Source of the DNA: Alphaproteobacteria bacterium
GTDB taxonomy: Bacteria; Pseudomonadota; Alphaproteobacteria; Rhodobacterales; Rhodobacteraceae
Length of the DNA: 59,036 nucleotides
Assembly (NCBI GenBank): GCA_030428355.1
Contig: JAUIBL010000024.1
Location: 1 to 59,036, forward strand
Direction of reading: 5' to 3'
Under the pieces are notes generated by a model. That model did not search any database. It saw nothing but the letters and a program-made list of their open reading frames with translations, and was not told where the DNA came from. Of this stretch, positions 43,532-53,017 are shown piece after piece. How positions within the stretch are numbered: position 1 is the stretch's first letter; every line of letters begins with the position of its first letter. A program made the translations under genes and the position numbers.

Positions 43532-43953
43532 TGGCGGGTGGCCGCCATGTCTGCACCGTCGAGCATGGTGCGTGCGATAAACGTCAGCGCGTCGTTCCAG
43601 GCTTGCGAGTGCGCGGCTGTCCAATCCGGGCCAACGGCATCGCTCAGACATTCGACTAGTGTTTCGGCCACTGCCGTGTAATGCGCCGGAACAGCGCCGT
43701 ATTCGGCGTGTTTTGCCCCAAGGCTGTGCAAGGGGTCGACCAGCGCCTCAAGATCGTCGAGTTTCTGGACGGCGAGCCGCAGGACGGCGGCCAGTTTTTC
43801 GGACTGCGCGGCGGTGTCCGTGCTGAACATGCTGCGGACAGAGGGCGCCTTGGCGAAAAGGGAGTCGTAGAAATCAGAGACGAGGGTCTGGCGCGCCGAG
43901 ACGGCGGCGTTGACTGACGTTTGGATGAGATCGACTTGGGGGGCGGTCAGCAT
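43528..43953 (-). CDS. Single-domain globin
   Basis: 141 aa starting ATG 43953. Heme-pocket residues are visible: CD1 Phe43 in PSVRSMFSTD, a likely E7 Gln50 in AAQSEKL, and the proximal His82 in GAKHAEYG. The size and motifs match the flavohemoglobin/sensor-globin branch without a reductase domain. It overlaps by 4 nt the mini-MCP gene, so the two proteins are made together; O2, NO or CO sensing through that partner is inferred. The longer frame to 43989 adds 12 residues without similarity. Confidence 0.87.
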   Translation of the reverse strand: MLTAPQVDLIQTSVNAAVSARQTLVSDFYDSLFAKAPSVRSMFSTDTAAQSEKLAAVLRLAVQKLDDLEALVDPLHSLGAKHAEYGAVPAHYTAVAETLVECLSDAVGPDWTAAHSQAWNDALTFIARTMLDGADMAATRQ

Positions 43954-44047
43954 GGCAGGTCCTCTAAGGATAACAACAGTCCTGACCAACGGCTGATTTC
44001 AAAAAACCTGTAGGCGCTTCTGCAAGTTTTTTTCATTGTATCCCGGC

Positions 44048-45496
44048 TTATCCTGCATCGGGCTTTCGATGCTTCTTACGGCGCGGCACAGGGGTCGGGC
44101 GGACCTTTTCCTCGATGGCGTCATAGAGAAGGCCTGCGATGTTCTTGCCACTGGCCAGTTCGATCCCTTCAAGCCCGGGGGACGAGTTCACTTCCAGCAC
44201 TTTCGGCCCGGCATTGGCCCGCAGCATGTCGACCCCGGCAAAGCCCAGACCGAACACGCGGGCGGCGCGGGCGGCGGTGTCGCGCTCTTCCTTGGTGATG
44301 CGCACCTTCTGCGCCGTGCCGCCCCGATGCAGGTTCGACCGGAAATCACCTTCGGAGCCGGTGCGCTTCATCGACGCCACAACCTTGCCGTTGACGACAA
44401 GACAGCGGATGTCCTCGCCTGCGGCTTCCTTGATGAAGTCCTGCACAAGGAAGTTGGCCTTGAGCCCGCGGAAGGCGTCGATCACGGATTCGGCGGCTTT
44501 CTTGGTTTCGGCCAGTACGACGCCTTTGCCTTGGGTCGATTCCAGCAGTTTGACGATCAAAGGGGCGGTGCCGACAAGGCCGATCAGGTTCGACGTGTCC
44601 TTGGGCGAGTTGGCGAAGGCGGTGGGTGGCATGCCGATGCGGTGGCGTGCCAGAAGCTGATGGGCGTGCAGCTTGTCGCGGCTCGAGGTGATCCCGGCAC
44701 TGCCATTGACGACGAAGGTTCCGATGGATTCGAACTGCCGCACCACGGCGGTGCCGTAGGGGGTGATCGACGCGCCGATGCGCGGGATGATCGCGTCATA
44801 GCGGGGCAGGCGCTTGCCGTCGTAATAAACTTCGGGCGCCATCGCGTTGATCGCCATGTAGCAGCGCGTGGTGTCGATCACCTCGACCGAGTGACCGCGC
44901 CGTTCGCCCTCTTCGACCAGACGGGTGGTGGAATAATTGTTCTCGCGGCTCAGCACAGCGATGCGAAGCGCGCGGTTCGGAGCGATGCTGCGCACCTTGG
45001 CGGTGTGGTAGACGTCGAAATCCAGTTCCGGTTGGTGGAAGCGTTCGCTGGGCACGATATTGACATGATCCTTCAGGGCCTGACGCCCCAGAAGCATGCG
45101 ATTGCTCATTGTGCCGCGGTCGGTCAGCGTGATCTCGATGTTCCATGCGTGGCCGCCGACATTCAGTTTTGACGCGATGACATAACGGCTTTCGGTTTCG
45201 CCATTGGACGAGGTGACGTCGCGCCTGTCGACGATGAGCGCGGAGCAGGGGATCATGAGATCGTCCCGGCCCGGGATCGGATGCACGCCGAAGCGCACAC
45301 GCGGTTTGCTGAGCGAACCGAACACCTCGATGTCTGCGGCATGCAGCGCCGAGGTGCGCGCGCCGGTGTCCACCTTGGCGCGGATGGCAGGCAGCCCGAG
45401 GTCCGGCAGGCTGACCCATTCTTCCCAGCCGAATGTCAGCAAAGCCTCTGGTCCCGTGCCCGAAGGCTCGGGTGTGTGCAGTGTTTTGTCCGGCAT
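44048..45496 (-). CDS. RimB-like domain fused to RimK-type ATP-grasp ligase
   Basis: 482 aa with two parts. Residues ~20-160 match the RimB/retropepsin-like zinc protease-type domain ([13 protein letters not shown] at 41-53, then [12 protein letters not shown]). Residues ~175-465 are an ATP-grasp ligase of the RimK family ([47 protein letters not shown]). RimK adds glutamates to ribosomal protein S6; fused forms are common in proteobacteria and their substrate is uncertain. The Lys/Arg-rich tail (RRKKHRKPD) may bind RNA. Diverges from tgt. Confidence 0.88.
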   Translation of the reverse strand: MPDKTLHTPEPSGTGPEALLTFGWEEWVSLPDLGLPAIRAKVDTGARTSALHAADIEVFGSLSKPRVRFGVHPIPGRDDLMIPCSALIVDRRDVTSSNGETESRYVIASKLNVGGHAWNIEITLTDRGTMSNRMLLGRQALKDHVNIVPSERFHQPELDFDVYHTAKVRSIAPNRALRIAVLSRENNYSTTRLVEEGERRGHSVEVIDTTRCYMAINAMAPEVYYDGKRLPRYDAIIPRIGASITPYGTAVVRQFESIGTFVVNGSAGITSSRDKLHAHQLLARHRIGMPPTAFANSPKDTSNLIGLVGTAPLIVKLLESTQGKGVVLAETKKAAESVIDAFRGLKANFLVQDFIKEAAGEDIRCLVVNGKVVASMKRTGSEGDFRSNLHRGGTAQKVRITKEERDTAARAARVFGLGFAGVDMLRANAGPKVLEVNSSPGLEGIELASGKNIAGLLYDAIEEKVRPTPVPRRKKHRKPDAG

Positions 45497-45567
45497 GGGA
45501 ATCGCGCCTCCTTGGCAATGCGGCTGATTTGGCGCACAAGGGCGCGCTCTGCAAGTAAGGCCAGATC

Positions 45568-46698
45568 ATGACAGTTTCTTCTTCCTTCGCCCTGCATGCC
45601 ACCGATGGATTGGCCCGGACCGGGGCCATCACCACGCCACGCGGCACGATCCGGACGCCAGCCTTCATGCCTGTCGGGACTGCGGCGACGGTCAAGGCGA
45701 TGATGCCCGAGTCAGTCGCCGCGACGGGGGCCGACATCCTGCTGGGCAACACCTATCACCTCATGCTGCGGCCCACGGCGGAACGGATCGACCGTTTGGG
45801 CGGGCTGCACAAATTCATGAACTGGTCGAAGCCGATCCTGACGGATTCGGGCGGGTTCCAGGTGATGAGCCTCGCTGATCTGCGGAAACTGACTGAAACG
45901 GGCGTGACGTTCAAATCGCATATCGACGGGTCGCGACATGAACTGACACCTGAACGGTCGATGGAGATCCAGCGACTGCTGGGCTCGGACATCGTGATGT
46001 GTTTCGACGAGTGCCCGGCGCTGCCCGCCGACCGCGACCGGATCGCCGAGTCGATGCGCCTGTCGATGCGCTGGGCGGAACGGTCGAAAGACGCCTTTGG
46101 GGATCGGCCCGGACATATGCTGTTCGGCATCCAGCAGGGCGGGTTGGAGCAGGACTTTCGCGAAGAGTCGGCGGAGGCTTTGAAAGCCATCGGATTTGAT
46201 GGCTATGCCATCGGCGGTCTTGCCGTGGGTGAGGGTCAGGAGGCGATGTTCGGCTGTCTGGATTTTGCGCCGTCACAACTGCCCCAAGACAAGCCGCGTT
46301 ATCTGATGGGGGTTGGGAAGCCCGACGACATCGTCGGTGCTGTCAAGCGCGGGGTGGACATGATGGACTGCGTGCTGCCGTCGCGGTCGGGTCGGACGGG
46401 TCAGGCCTGGACGCGGCGCGGGCAGGTCAACATCAAGAATGCACGGCATCAGGACGATCCGCGCCCGCTGGACGAGGACTGCACCTGTCCCGCCTGCCGC
46501 AACTACAGCCGGGCGTATCTGCACCATGTGTTCCGTGCACAGGAGATGATTTCGGGGATGCTGCTGACCTGGCACAACCTGCATTACTATCAGGAGTTGA
46601 TGCAGGGCATGCGCGACGCGATTGCCGCTGGCCGGTTTGCCGACTTCGAGACGCAGTTTCACGCGCAGCGCGCGGAAGGTGACATCGAGCCGATCTGA
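45568..46698 (+). CDS. tgt: tRNA-guanine transglycosylase
   Basis: 376 aa. Exchanges G34 for preQ1 in tRNAs with GUN anticodons on the queuosine pathway. Visible are the nucleophile region [12 protein letters not shown], the HIDGS loop, [13 protein letters not shown], the second Asp in [17 protein letters not shown], and the zinc site [16 protein letters not shown]. Length is normal. Diverges from the RimK-like gene across 71 nt. Confidence 0.96.
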   Translation: MTVSSSFALHATDGLARTGAITTPRGTIRTPAFMPVGTAATVKAMMPESVAATGADILLGNTYHLMLRPTAERIDRLGGLHKFMNWSKPILTDSGGFQVMSLADLRKLTETGVTFKSHIDGSRHELTPERSMEIQRLLGSDIVMCFDECPALPADRDRIAESMRLSMRWAERSKDAFGDRPGHMLFGIQQGGLEQDFREESAEALKAIGFDGYAIGGLAVGEGQEAMFGCLDFAPSQLPQDKPRYLMGVGKPDDIVGAVKRGVDMMDCVLPSRSGRTGQAWTRRGQVNIKNARHQDDPRPLDEDCTCPACRNYSRAYLHHVFRAQEMISGMLLTWHNLHYYQELMQGMRDAIAAGRFADFETQFHAQRAEGDIEPI

Positions 46699-46770
46699 AG
46701 CGTTTGCGCTAAAAACTCTTTTCGGTATGCCGTTTTACATTCTGAAGACGTGATATGTTTTGGAGGTATC

Positions 46771-47199
46771 ATGGACGTCGAAAGAACCGAGGCCGGCGAT
46801 ATTCAAAGTTGGACCCCCGACGAAGTGGCCGGGGCGTTTTTCCGTGGAGAGATTGTTCTGATCGATGTACGGACCCCGCAGGAATACGTGTTCGAGCATA
46901 TCGCAGGCGCGCTGCTTTTGCCGATGCCCTATTTCAAGTCCCAATACCTGCCTTTCGCGACGGATAAGCAAATCGTGCTGTATTGCGGCGAGGGTTTGCG
47001 GTCCGAGCATTGCGCGCGGGTTATGCTGGGTGGTGGCTCTGGCGTGGCAGCACAACTGGCGGGTGGGTTCCGGGCATGGCGCGAGGCGGACAAGCCATAT
47101 GTCGGCACAAACACGATGATCGGCACGCCGCAGCGCATGGGGGGCAAGGTTCAGGACCAGCTTGATCTTCCGCCGCCGCTGATGGAGCGTGTCGTTTAA
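46771..47199 (+). CDS. Rhodanese-domain sulfurtransferase
   Basis: 142-aa single-domain rhodanese. The strand LIDVRTPQEYVFEHIAGALL is the CDC25/rhodanese signature and the catalytic Cys lies in VLYCGEGLRSEHC, with a longer active-site loop than GlpE. GGFRAWREADKPY closes the domain. Start ATG 46771 follows TTTGGAGG. No signal peptide, so cytoplasmic. Sulfur acceptor unknown; it follows tgt but is not clearly in one operon with it. Confidence 0.88.
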   Translation: MDVERTEAGDIQSWTPDEVAGAFFRGEIVLIDVRTPQEYVFEHIAGALLLPMPYFKSQYLPFATDKQIVLYCGEGLRSEHCARVMLGGGSGVAAQLAGGFRAWREADKPYVGTNTMIGTPQRMGGKVQDQLDLPPPLMERVV

Positions 47200-47275
47200 A
47201 CGTCGCAGCGATTCCGCTTTCTCACATAAGCGCGCGGGAATATAATCCGCGCAGGATATGTGATGGAGCGATGAC

Positions 47276-47833
47276 ATGCGGACACGATGGGTCTTGGTCC
47301 TGATCGCCGGGCTGTCTGCGACGGCTCCTGCGCTGGCACAGATGCACGGGCATGGGCACATGCACGGGGCAGGTGGCATGGGCCATGACATGGCCAACAT
47401 GCCCGGGCTACAGGGCGAAAACGCGACGGTTGAGGAAAGCGCAGAACTGGCGCTGATGTTCCAGCGATTCCAGACCCTCAGCCGTGAGGTCGAAAATTTG
47501 CCAAACGGCATCCGCACCGTCACGCGATCCAGTGATCCGGCGGTGATGGACGCCTTGGTGAACCACACGGTCGGCATGATCGACCGGGTTGGGCAAAAGA
47601 ACGATCCCAAGATTTTCATCCAAAGCCCGACGCTCGACATCTTTTTCGCCCGGGGCGACCGCATCCTGTCGGAAGTCGACGTAACGGAAGAGGGTGTGAT
47701 CGTGATCCAGACCTCCGATGATCCCGAGGTGGTTGCGGCGTTGCACATCCATGCCGCCGAAGTGACCGCAATGGTCGAGCAGGGCATGCATGCCGTACAC
47801 CAGATGATGATGCAGCGCGGCGCCGGGCAGTGA
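47276..47833 (+). CDS. Periplasmic His/Met-rich protein, unknown function
   Basis: 185 aa. A Sec signal peptide (MRTRWVLVLIAGLSATAPALA) is followed by a metal-binding type run MHGHGHMHGAGGMGHDM. The rest is helical, with two recurring helix motifs (LVNHTVGMIDRV and ALHIHAAEVTAMVEQGMHAVHQMM). This reads like a periplasmic copper- or other metal-binding protein; the family is one I know only as hypothetical in alphaproteobacteria. The rhodanese gene is 76 nt upstream on the same strand. Confidence 0.75.
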   Translation: MRTRWVLVLIAGLSATAPALAQMHGHGHMHGAGGMGHDMANMPGLQGENATVEESAELALMFQRFQTLSREVENLPNGIRTVTRSSDPAVMDALVNHTVGMIDRVGQKNDPKIFIQSPTLDIFFARGDRILSEVDVTEEGVIVIQTSDDPEVVAALHIHAAEVTAMVEQGMHAVHQMMMQRGAGQ

Positions 47834-47931
47834 TCCAATCGGCACGGGCAGCGACGACGGACCGTCTTGCAGGCCCCGACGGCCTCGGGCAAAGCTGATC
47901 AATCGCCCGCAACGGGCAAGAGGAGCAGATC

Positions 47932-48087
47932 ATGGACTACGGAAAAAGCGGTGCCGCAAAACCGTCCAAAGGCGCACCACGGTTCGACCCGCACAAGACG
48001 CCGCCAAAGGGGGCGGGCAAGTCGGACGCCAAGGCGGCTTTGCTCGATCGGATGAAGGCGGCGGCTGCGAAGAAAGCGTCTGACTGA
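47932..48087 (+). CDS. Small basic protein (51 aa)
   Basis: Starts ATG 47932 after AAGAGGAG and ends TGA 48085-48087. The sequence MDYGKSGAAKPSKGAPRF continues with a Lys/Ala-rich tail (DRMKAAAAKKASD). The opening MDYGKSG is, from memory, shared by small roseobacter proteins of unknown function. Its high Lys content and lack of hydrophobic core suggest a nucleic-acid or ribosome-associated, largely disordered peptide. It overlaps only a shadow frame. Confidence 0.65.
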   Translation: MDYGKSGAAKPSKGAPRFDPHKTPPKGAGKSDAKAALLDRMKAAAAKKASD

Positions 48088-48155
48088 ACGCCGGGTGGCA
48101 CCGGTCTTGCAGGTGCGCGGTACGGTCGGGATTAACGCTTGTACCAAAAGCCACC

Positions 48156-48240
48156 TTGCAGGCTCTGGTCATCAGGATATGGTGGGTCCAGCCGGAGCGA
48201 GGTTGAAACCTTTGGTGGTGAGACCCACCTTTAAGCTCCA
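48156..48240 (+). promoter_or_regulatory. Candidate promoter and structured leader of lon
   Basis: TTGCAG at 48156 and TATGGT at 48178 (16-nt spacer) could be -35 and -10 elements. Just after them, GGTGGGTC (48181-48188) can pair with GACCCACC (48222-48229), enclosing a smaller AGGTT/AACCT hairpin; TTTAAG follows. I do not see a convincing heat-shock (RpoH) consensus. Whether the stem is an attenuator, a terminator or chance is open. Confidence 0.35.
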
Positions 48241-48309
48241 TGACCGGAGATGGTCAGTGCTGCCGCCGAGCGGGGCCGGTGCCATCTTGCCAATGATAAG
48301 GATACGAGC

Positions 48310-50715
48310 ATGCAAGAGCCTCTTAACGCCTCCTACCCAGTGTTGCCGCTGCGGGACATCGTTGTCTTCCCGCACATGATCGTCCCGCTGTTCGTGGGCC
48401 GTGACAAATCGGTGCGCGCGCTGGAAGAGGTGATGGCGGACGACAAGCAGATCCTGCTTGTCAGCCAGATGGACCCGTCCGAAGACGATCCGCAGACCGA
48501 CGGAATTTACCGAGCCGGTGTGCTGGCGAATGTACTGCAACTGCTCAAACTGCCCGACGGCACGGTAAAAGTGCTGGTCGAAGGCCAGAGCCGTGTGCGC
48601 ATCACCGAGTATGTCGAGAACGAGAATTTCTTCGAAGCACGGGCCGAATACCTGACCGAAATGCCGGGCGATCCGGCGGCGATCAAGGCGCTGGTGCGCA
48701 CTGTGGGCGAAGAATTCGAACGCTATGCGAAGGTCAAGAAAAACATCCCGGAAGAGGCGCTTGGCGCGGTGTCGGATGCCGATGCTCCGGCAAAGCTTGC
48801 TGATCTGGTCGCCGGACATCTCGGCATCGAGGTCAGCCAGAAGCAGGAGCTTCTGGAAACGCTGTCCGTGAGCGAACGGCTGGAAAAGGTCTATGGCCTG
48901 ATGCAGGGCGAAATGAGCGTTCTACAGGTCGAGAAGAAGATCAAGACGCGTGTCAAATCGCAGATGGAGCGGACGCAGCGCGAGTATTATCTGAATGAGC
49001 AGATGAAGGCCATTCAGAAGGAGCTTGGCGACGGCGAGGATGGCCAGAACGAAGTGGCCGAGCTTGAAGCCAAGGTCGGTGCGACCAAGCTGTCCAAGGA
49101 AGCCCGCGAAAAGGCGGATGCAGAGATCAAGAAGCTCAAGAACATGAGCCCGATGAGCGCCGAAGCGACCGTCGTGCGCAATTACCTTGACTGGATGCTC
49201 TCGATCCCGTGGGGCGTGAAGTCGCGCGTGAAGAAGGATCTGCGCAATGCCGAAAAGATCCTTGATGCCGATCACTATGGCCTTGAGAAGGTCAAGGAAC
49301 GGATTGTCGAATATCTTGCGGTTCAACAGCGATCGAAAAAGCTGAAAGGCCCGATCATGTGCCTTGTCGGCCCTCCGGGTGTGGGCAAGACGTCACTGGG
49401 CAAGTCTGTTGCGAAAGCCACGGGGCGCGAGTTCATCCGCATCTCGCTGGGCGGCGTGCGGGACGAGTCCGAAATTCGCGGCCACCGCCGGACCTATATC
49501 GGCTCCATGCCCGGCAAGATCATCCAGGCGCTGAAAAAGGCCAAGACGACGAACCCGCTGATCCTGCTCGACGAAATCGACAAGATGGGTCAGGACTTCC
49601 GGGGCGACCCGGCGTCGGCGATGCTCGAAGTGCTTGATCCGGAACAGAACGGCACTTTCGTGGACCACTACCTCGAGGTGGAATACGATCTGTCGAATGT
49701 GATGTTCCTGACCACGGCGAACTCGTACAACATGCCGGGGCCGCTTCTGGACCGGATGGAGATCATTCCGCTGGCTGGTTACACCGAAGAGGAAAAGGCC
49801 GAGATCGCCAAACGTCACCTCGTGTCCAAGCAGGTCAAGAACCACGGCCTCAAGAAGGGCGAGTTCCAGCTCACGGACGAGGCGCTGACCGATGTGATCC
49901 GGTACTACACCCGTGAAGCTGGGGTGCGGAACCTCGAGCGCGAGATCTCAAAACTTGCCCGCAAGGCGGTGACGAAGATCGTCAAGCGCGAAGAGGAAAA
50001 GGTGGTCATCACGCCTGAGAACCTTGGCGACTATCTGGGCGTTCGGAAATACCGCTACGGTCTGGCCGAGGACGAGAACCAGGTCGGTGTTGTCACCGGT
50101 TTGGCCTATACCTCGGTCGGGGGTGACCTGCTGCATATCGAGGCGCTCAAACTGCCGGGCAAGGGTCGGATGAAGACGACCGGTAAACTGGGCGACGTGA
50201 TGAAGGAATCCATCGACGCCGCGGCCAGCTATGTCCGGTCCATCGCTCCCGAGATCGGGGTGAAGCCTCCGAAATTCGACCAGATGGACATCCACGTGCA
50301 CGTGCCTGACGGTGCCACGCCCAAGGATGGTCCTTCGGCGGGTCTGGCGATGGTGACGTCCATTGTGTCGGTGCTGACCGGCATCCCGGTCCGGCGCGAC
50401 ATCGCCATGACCGGCGAGGTGTCGCTGCGCGGCAACGCAATGCCGATTGGTGGGTTGAAGGAGAAACTGCTCGCAGCTCTGCGGGGCGGCATCAAGACGG
50501 TGCTCATTCCCAAGGAGAACGAGAAGGATCTGGCCGAACTGCCGGACAACGTGAAGACCGGGCTCGAGATCATCCCGGTGGAGCACGTCTCGGACGTTCT
50601 GAAGCTGGCCTTGGTCTCTGAGCCCGAGCCCATCGAATGGGACGAGGCGGCCGAGGAAGCGGCGGCGCAGGCGCTGAACAAGGACAGTGGCGGCGCATCG
50701 GCCGTCGCACACTGA
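48310..50715 (+). CDS. lon: ATP-dependent protease Lon
   Basis: 801 aa. Degrades misfolded and short-lived regulatory proteins. The LON substrate-binding domain starts YPVLPLRDIVVFPHMIVPLF; the AAA+ module has Walker A GPPGVGKTSLGKSVA at about 353-367 and Walker B LILLDEIDKMG; the protease domain has the Ser676-Lys719 dyad (KDGPSAGLAM and GGLKEKLLAALRGG). Start ATG 48310 follows AAGGAT; an in-frame start at 48250 lies in the leader. A terminator follows, then an HU-type gene, a common lon-hup order. Confidence 0.97.
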   Translation: MQEPLNASYPVLPLRDIVVFPHMIVPLFVGRDKSVRALEEVMADDKQILLVSQMDPSEDDPQTDGIYRAGVLANVLQLLKLPDGTVKVLVEGQSRVRITEYVENENFFEARAEYLTEMPGDPAAIKALVRTVGEEFERYAKVKKNIPEEALGAVSDADAPAKLADLVAGHLGIEVSQKQELLETLSVSERLEKVYGLMQGEMSVLQVEKKIKTRVKSQMERTQREYYLNEQMKAIQKELGDGEDGQNEVAELEAKVGATKLSKEAREKADAEIKKLKNMSPMSAEATVVRNYLDWMLSIPWGVKSRVKKDLRNAEKILDADHYGLEKVKERIVEYLAVQQRSKKLKGPIMCLVGPPGVGKTSLGKSVAKATGREFIRISLGGVRDESEIRGHRRTYIGSMPGKIIQALKKAKTTNPLILLDEIDKMGQDFRGDPASAMLEVLDPEQNGTFVDHYLEVEYDLSNVMFLTTANSYNMPGPLLDRMEIIPLAGYTEEEKAEIAKRHLVSKQVKNHGLKKGEFQLTDEALTDVIRYYTREAGVRNLEREISKLARKAVTKIVKREEEKVVITPENLGDYLGVRKYRYGLAEDENQVGVVTGLAYTSVGGDLLHIEALKLPGKGRMKTTGKLGDVMKESIDAAASYVRSIAPEIGVKPPKFDQMDIHVHVPDGATPKDGPSAGLAMVTSIVSVLTGIPVRRDIAMTGEVSLRGNAMPIGGLKEKLLAALRGGIKTVLIPKENEKDLAELPDNVKTGLEIIPVEHVSDVLKLALVSEPEPIEWDEAAEEAAAQALNKDSGGASAVAH

Positions 50716-50738
50716 CCGCAGATTGTGTTGTGAAACGG

Positions 50739-50773
50739 ACGGCCGCCCCGACAAGGGCGGCCGTTCTCTTGTT
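50739..50773 (+). terminator. Rho-independent terminator after lon
   Basis: A perfect 10-bp stem ACGGCCGCCC / GGGCGGCCGT with loop CGACAA, followed by TCTCTTGTT, 23 nt after the lon stop. Confidence 0.85.
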
Positions 50774-50902
50774 CGGCTGCCTGGGCTCTTTCAGGCTTAT
50801 TTTGTGGGCAATCCCCGTCAAAACACTGGATAAAGTGCGCATTTTTGCTAATGTGCTGGGAAATTCGCCAATAACAGTCAGAGCAGTCAAAGGAACGGTA
50901 TC

Positions 50903-51292
50903 ATGGCGACGCCCAAGAAAACCACCACCCCTCGCAAATCAACCAAGCCCGCTGCCACATCGGCACCTGCGCAGACACCCGAGCCCGAGGTTGTGGTGAA
51001 CGAAACACCCAAGGTCACCGGGCCTGAATTGAAGAAAAAAGAATTGATCGACGTGATCGTTGCGCGCAGCGGCGTCAAGAAGCGCGATGTGAAACCGGTC
51101 GTCGATGCCATGCTCGCTGTTCTGGGCGAGACCATCGCCGATGGGCGCGACATGAACCTTGCACCTCTGGGAAAGCTCAAGGTGACTCGCATGAAAAAGA
51201 CTACAAAAGCGCATATCATCACGACACGTCTGCGCCGCACCGAAGAGCAGACCACAGATGCGCCGGACCCTCTTGCACAGGCCGCCGAGTGA
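50903..51292 (+). CDS. HU/IHF-family DNA-binding protein with basic N-terminal extension
   Basis: 129 aa. Residues ~1-42 form a Thr/Pro/Lys-rich disordered tail (PKKTTTPRKSTKPAATSA); the HU fold follows (KKKELIDVIVARSGVKKRDV, then LAPLGKLKVTRMKKTTKAHI). Compared with 90-95-aa HU, the extra tail is the unusual part and probably adds non-specific DNA contacts. The conserved RNP motif of the HU arm is divergent (HIITTRLRR). It follows lon with its own promoter space and precedes tRNA-Val. Confidence 0.85.
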   Translation: MATPKKTTTPRKSTKPAATSAPAQTPEPEVVVNETPKVTGPELKKKELIDVIVARSGVKKRDVKPVVDAMLAVLGETIADGRDMNLAPLGKLKVTRMKKTTKAHIITTRLRRTEEQTTDAPDPLAQAAE

Positions 51293-51311
51293 CGGTAAGA
51301 CCTCAGCCAAT

Positions 51312-51386
51312 GGGTGATTAGCTCAGTGGTAGAGCGCTTCGTTCACATCGAAGATGTCAGGAGTTCGAATCTCTTATCACCCACCA
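51312..51386 (+). tRNA. tRNA-Val (CAC)
   Basis: Acceptor stem GGGTGAT pairs with ATCACCC; the anticodon stem-loop is CTTCG-TTCACAT-CGAAG, so the anticodon is CAC (Val). D arm GCTCAGTGGTAGAGC and T loop TTCGAAT are standard; CCA is encoded. A T-run (TTTCTTTTTT) follows. Confidence 0.95.
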
Positions 51387-51613
51387 TTTCTTTTTTCGGG
51401 TTACTGTAGATCGTCGGGCATTGGGTTTATCCATTGACCTATTCATTTGCGTATAGGGCAATTCCGACATCTTCTATATCTTGCAGTGCGTCGGTGAAGT
51501 AACACAACGATGCGGCACTCTACCGAGTGTTTGTTGCCGAGTGTTATGTGTGACTTAGAGTTTAGGGGAGTGTCGCACCTCACCCTATACGATTACGTAG
51601 AGTGCTCTGGTCG
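51387..51613. other. Gap of lower GC after tRNA-Val
   Basis: 227 nt between tRNA-Val(CAC) and the LysR stop. It is visibly lower in GC than the genome around it, with no reading frame, RNA gene or repeat I can support. It may mark the junction of an acquired segment. Confidence 0.4.
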
Positions 51614-52498
51614 CTACTGAGGCAGTCTTGGATCAAGTGCGGCCTTTTCATGAACGAATTCGATGAAACGCCGGATGCGTTTCACATCCCGCAAGTCCTG
51701 ATGTGTCAAAACCCAAAGGCTGCGTTGTGTTTGGGACGACAGGGCGTCTATCGCTTTCACGCCCGGAAGGTCCCTTCCGATGATGTCCGGCAGACGGGCG
51801 ATCCCAAGTCCACGTTGCACGAATGTTGCGCTGGTTTCGAGGTTGTCCGTCCGCATCACGATCCGGCCATGCGGAAACTGCCTAAGGGTCTCGCTTTCCG
51901 ATGACATGACAACGCCGTTGTGGATCACAAGTGGGACATGTCTGGCCTGCGTGATTTCCTCGGTCGTCGCGCCATATTTCGCCAGCAGGTCCTCATGACC
52001 GAAAAAGCGCAGCGTAAGCTGTGCGATCCGATAGCCCCAAAGGCTGGGTTTCGGGTTCTCTTCCGCGCGAAACACGACATCGACGTCACCAGACGCAAAA
52101 TCCGCCATCATTTCCGAGACTTTGATGTCCAGTGTGATGTCCGGATAGGTTTGCTGAAACTCGACAAGCACATCACCAAGTGAATAGGGCAAGAGTTGTG
52201 TGGGGGCGCTGATGCGGATCAGGCCTGACATCTCGTTGTCCATGCTGCGCAGCGTGTCTTCGAGACCGAGCAATTGCTGTTCGATGCGTTGCGCCTGATC
52301 GCTGACCGCCAGCCCGGCTTCGGTTGCGACCAGCTTGCCCTGCCGCCGTTCGAACAATTTGACCCCAAGGTCCTGTTCAACCTTGGCCAACTGGCGCGAC
52401 AATGTGGGCTGGCTTGTCTTCAGAAGGCGGGCCGCCTTGACCATGCTGCCTTCGCGGTTGATGTTCAAAACGACGCGCAGGGCGCTCCAGTCCAACAT
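51614..52498 (-). CDS. LysR-family transcriptional regulator
   Basis: 294 aa from ATG 52498 (MLDWSALRVVLNI). The winged HTH is SMVKAARLLKTSQPTLSRQLAKVEQ split over residues ~18-42, and the LysR substrate domain follows (LIRISAPTQLLPYSLGDVLV). GTG 52519 would add seven residues. No target gene is adjacent: it sits alone between two tRNA-Val genes, so its regulon is unknown. Confidence 0.9.
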   Translation of the reverse strand: MLDWSALRVVLNINREGSMVKAARLLKTSQPTLSRQLAKVEQDLGVKLFERRQGKLVATEAGLAVSDQAQRIEQQLLGLEDTLRSMDNEMSGLIRISAPTQLLPYSLGDVLVEFQQTYPDITLDIKVSEMMADFASGDVDVVFRAEENPKPSLWGYRIAQLTLRFFGHEDLLAKYGATTEEITQARHVPLVIHNGVVMSSESETLRQFPHGRIVMRTDNLETSATFVQRGLGIARLPDIIGRDLPGVKAIDALSSQTQRSLWVLTHQDLRDVKRIRRFIEFVHEKAALDPRLPQ

Positions 52499-52663
52499 GA
52501 AATGTTCGCGGCCTTTCACGGGTTTTCAGGATCGTTCGCCATTGTGTGAGAAACACGCGACGTTGGTCAATCCTCGACAGGCGACCGGTCGGGAAAACTG
52601 TGTGCGCGAAACAGGAAAACGGGCTTGAACACGCTCACCGCATTCGGTAATGCCTTGCCGCAC

Positions 52664-52739
<76 letters not shown>

Positions 52740-52963
52740 TCCCAAGCCTTTGATCCTAAAGAAAACCCTTGCAAATAAAGGGCGGTCGCCATGCACCCTT
52801 GCACTGGTTTGAACACCGGGAGCTTCCGCATTGGCGGGTCAGACGGTTGCAGAGCTTGCTGCCAATGAGCGGTGGTGCTTGGCTGTGTCTGCCCTTATGT
52901 GGCGTCCTTCGGTAGCGGATCGCCAAACGCGCCTTTGGTCTTGTTCACTTTAAATTTGGCAAC

Positions 52964-52994
52964 GCGCCGGCCCTCCTCCCTGCAGGACCGGCGC
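52964..52994 (-). terminator. Possible terminator after the TRAP substrate-binding gene
   Basis: A 7-bp stem GCGCCGG / CCGGCGC with a 17-nt loop starts 23 nt past the dctP stop on the - strand. The T-tract is weak, so this is tentative. The rest of the 278-nt gap back to tRNA-Val(TAC) shows nothing I can support. Confidence 0.35.
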
Positions 52995-53017
52995 ACGCCG
53001 AATTCGGTGTTGACGGG

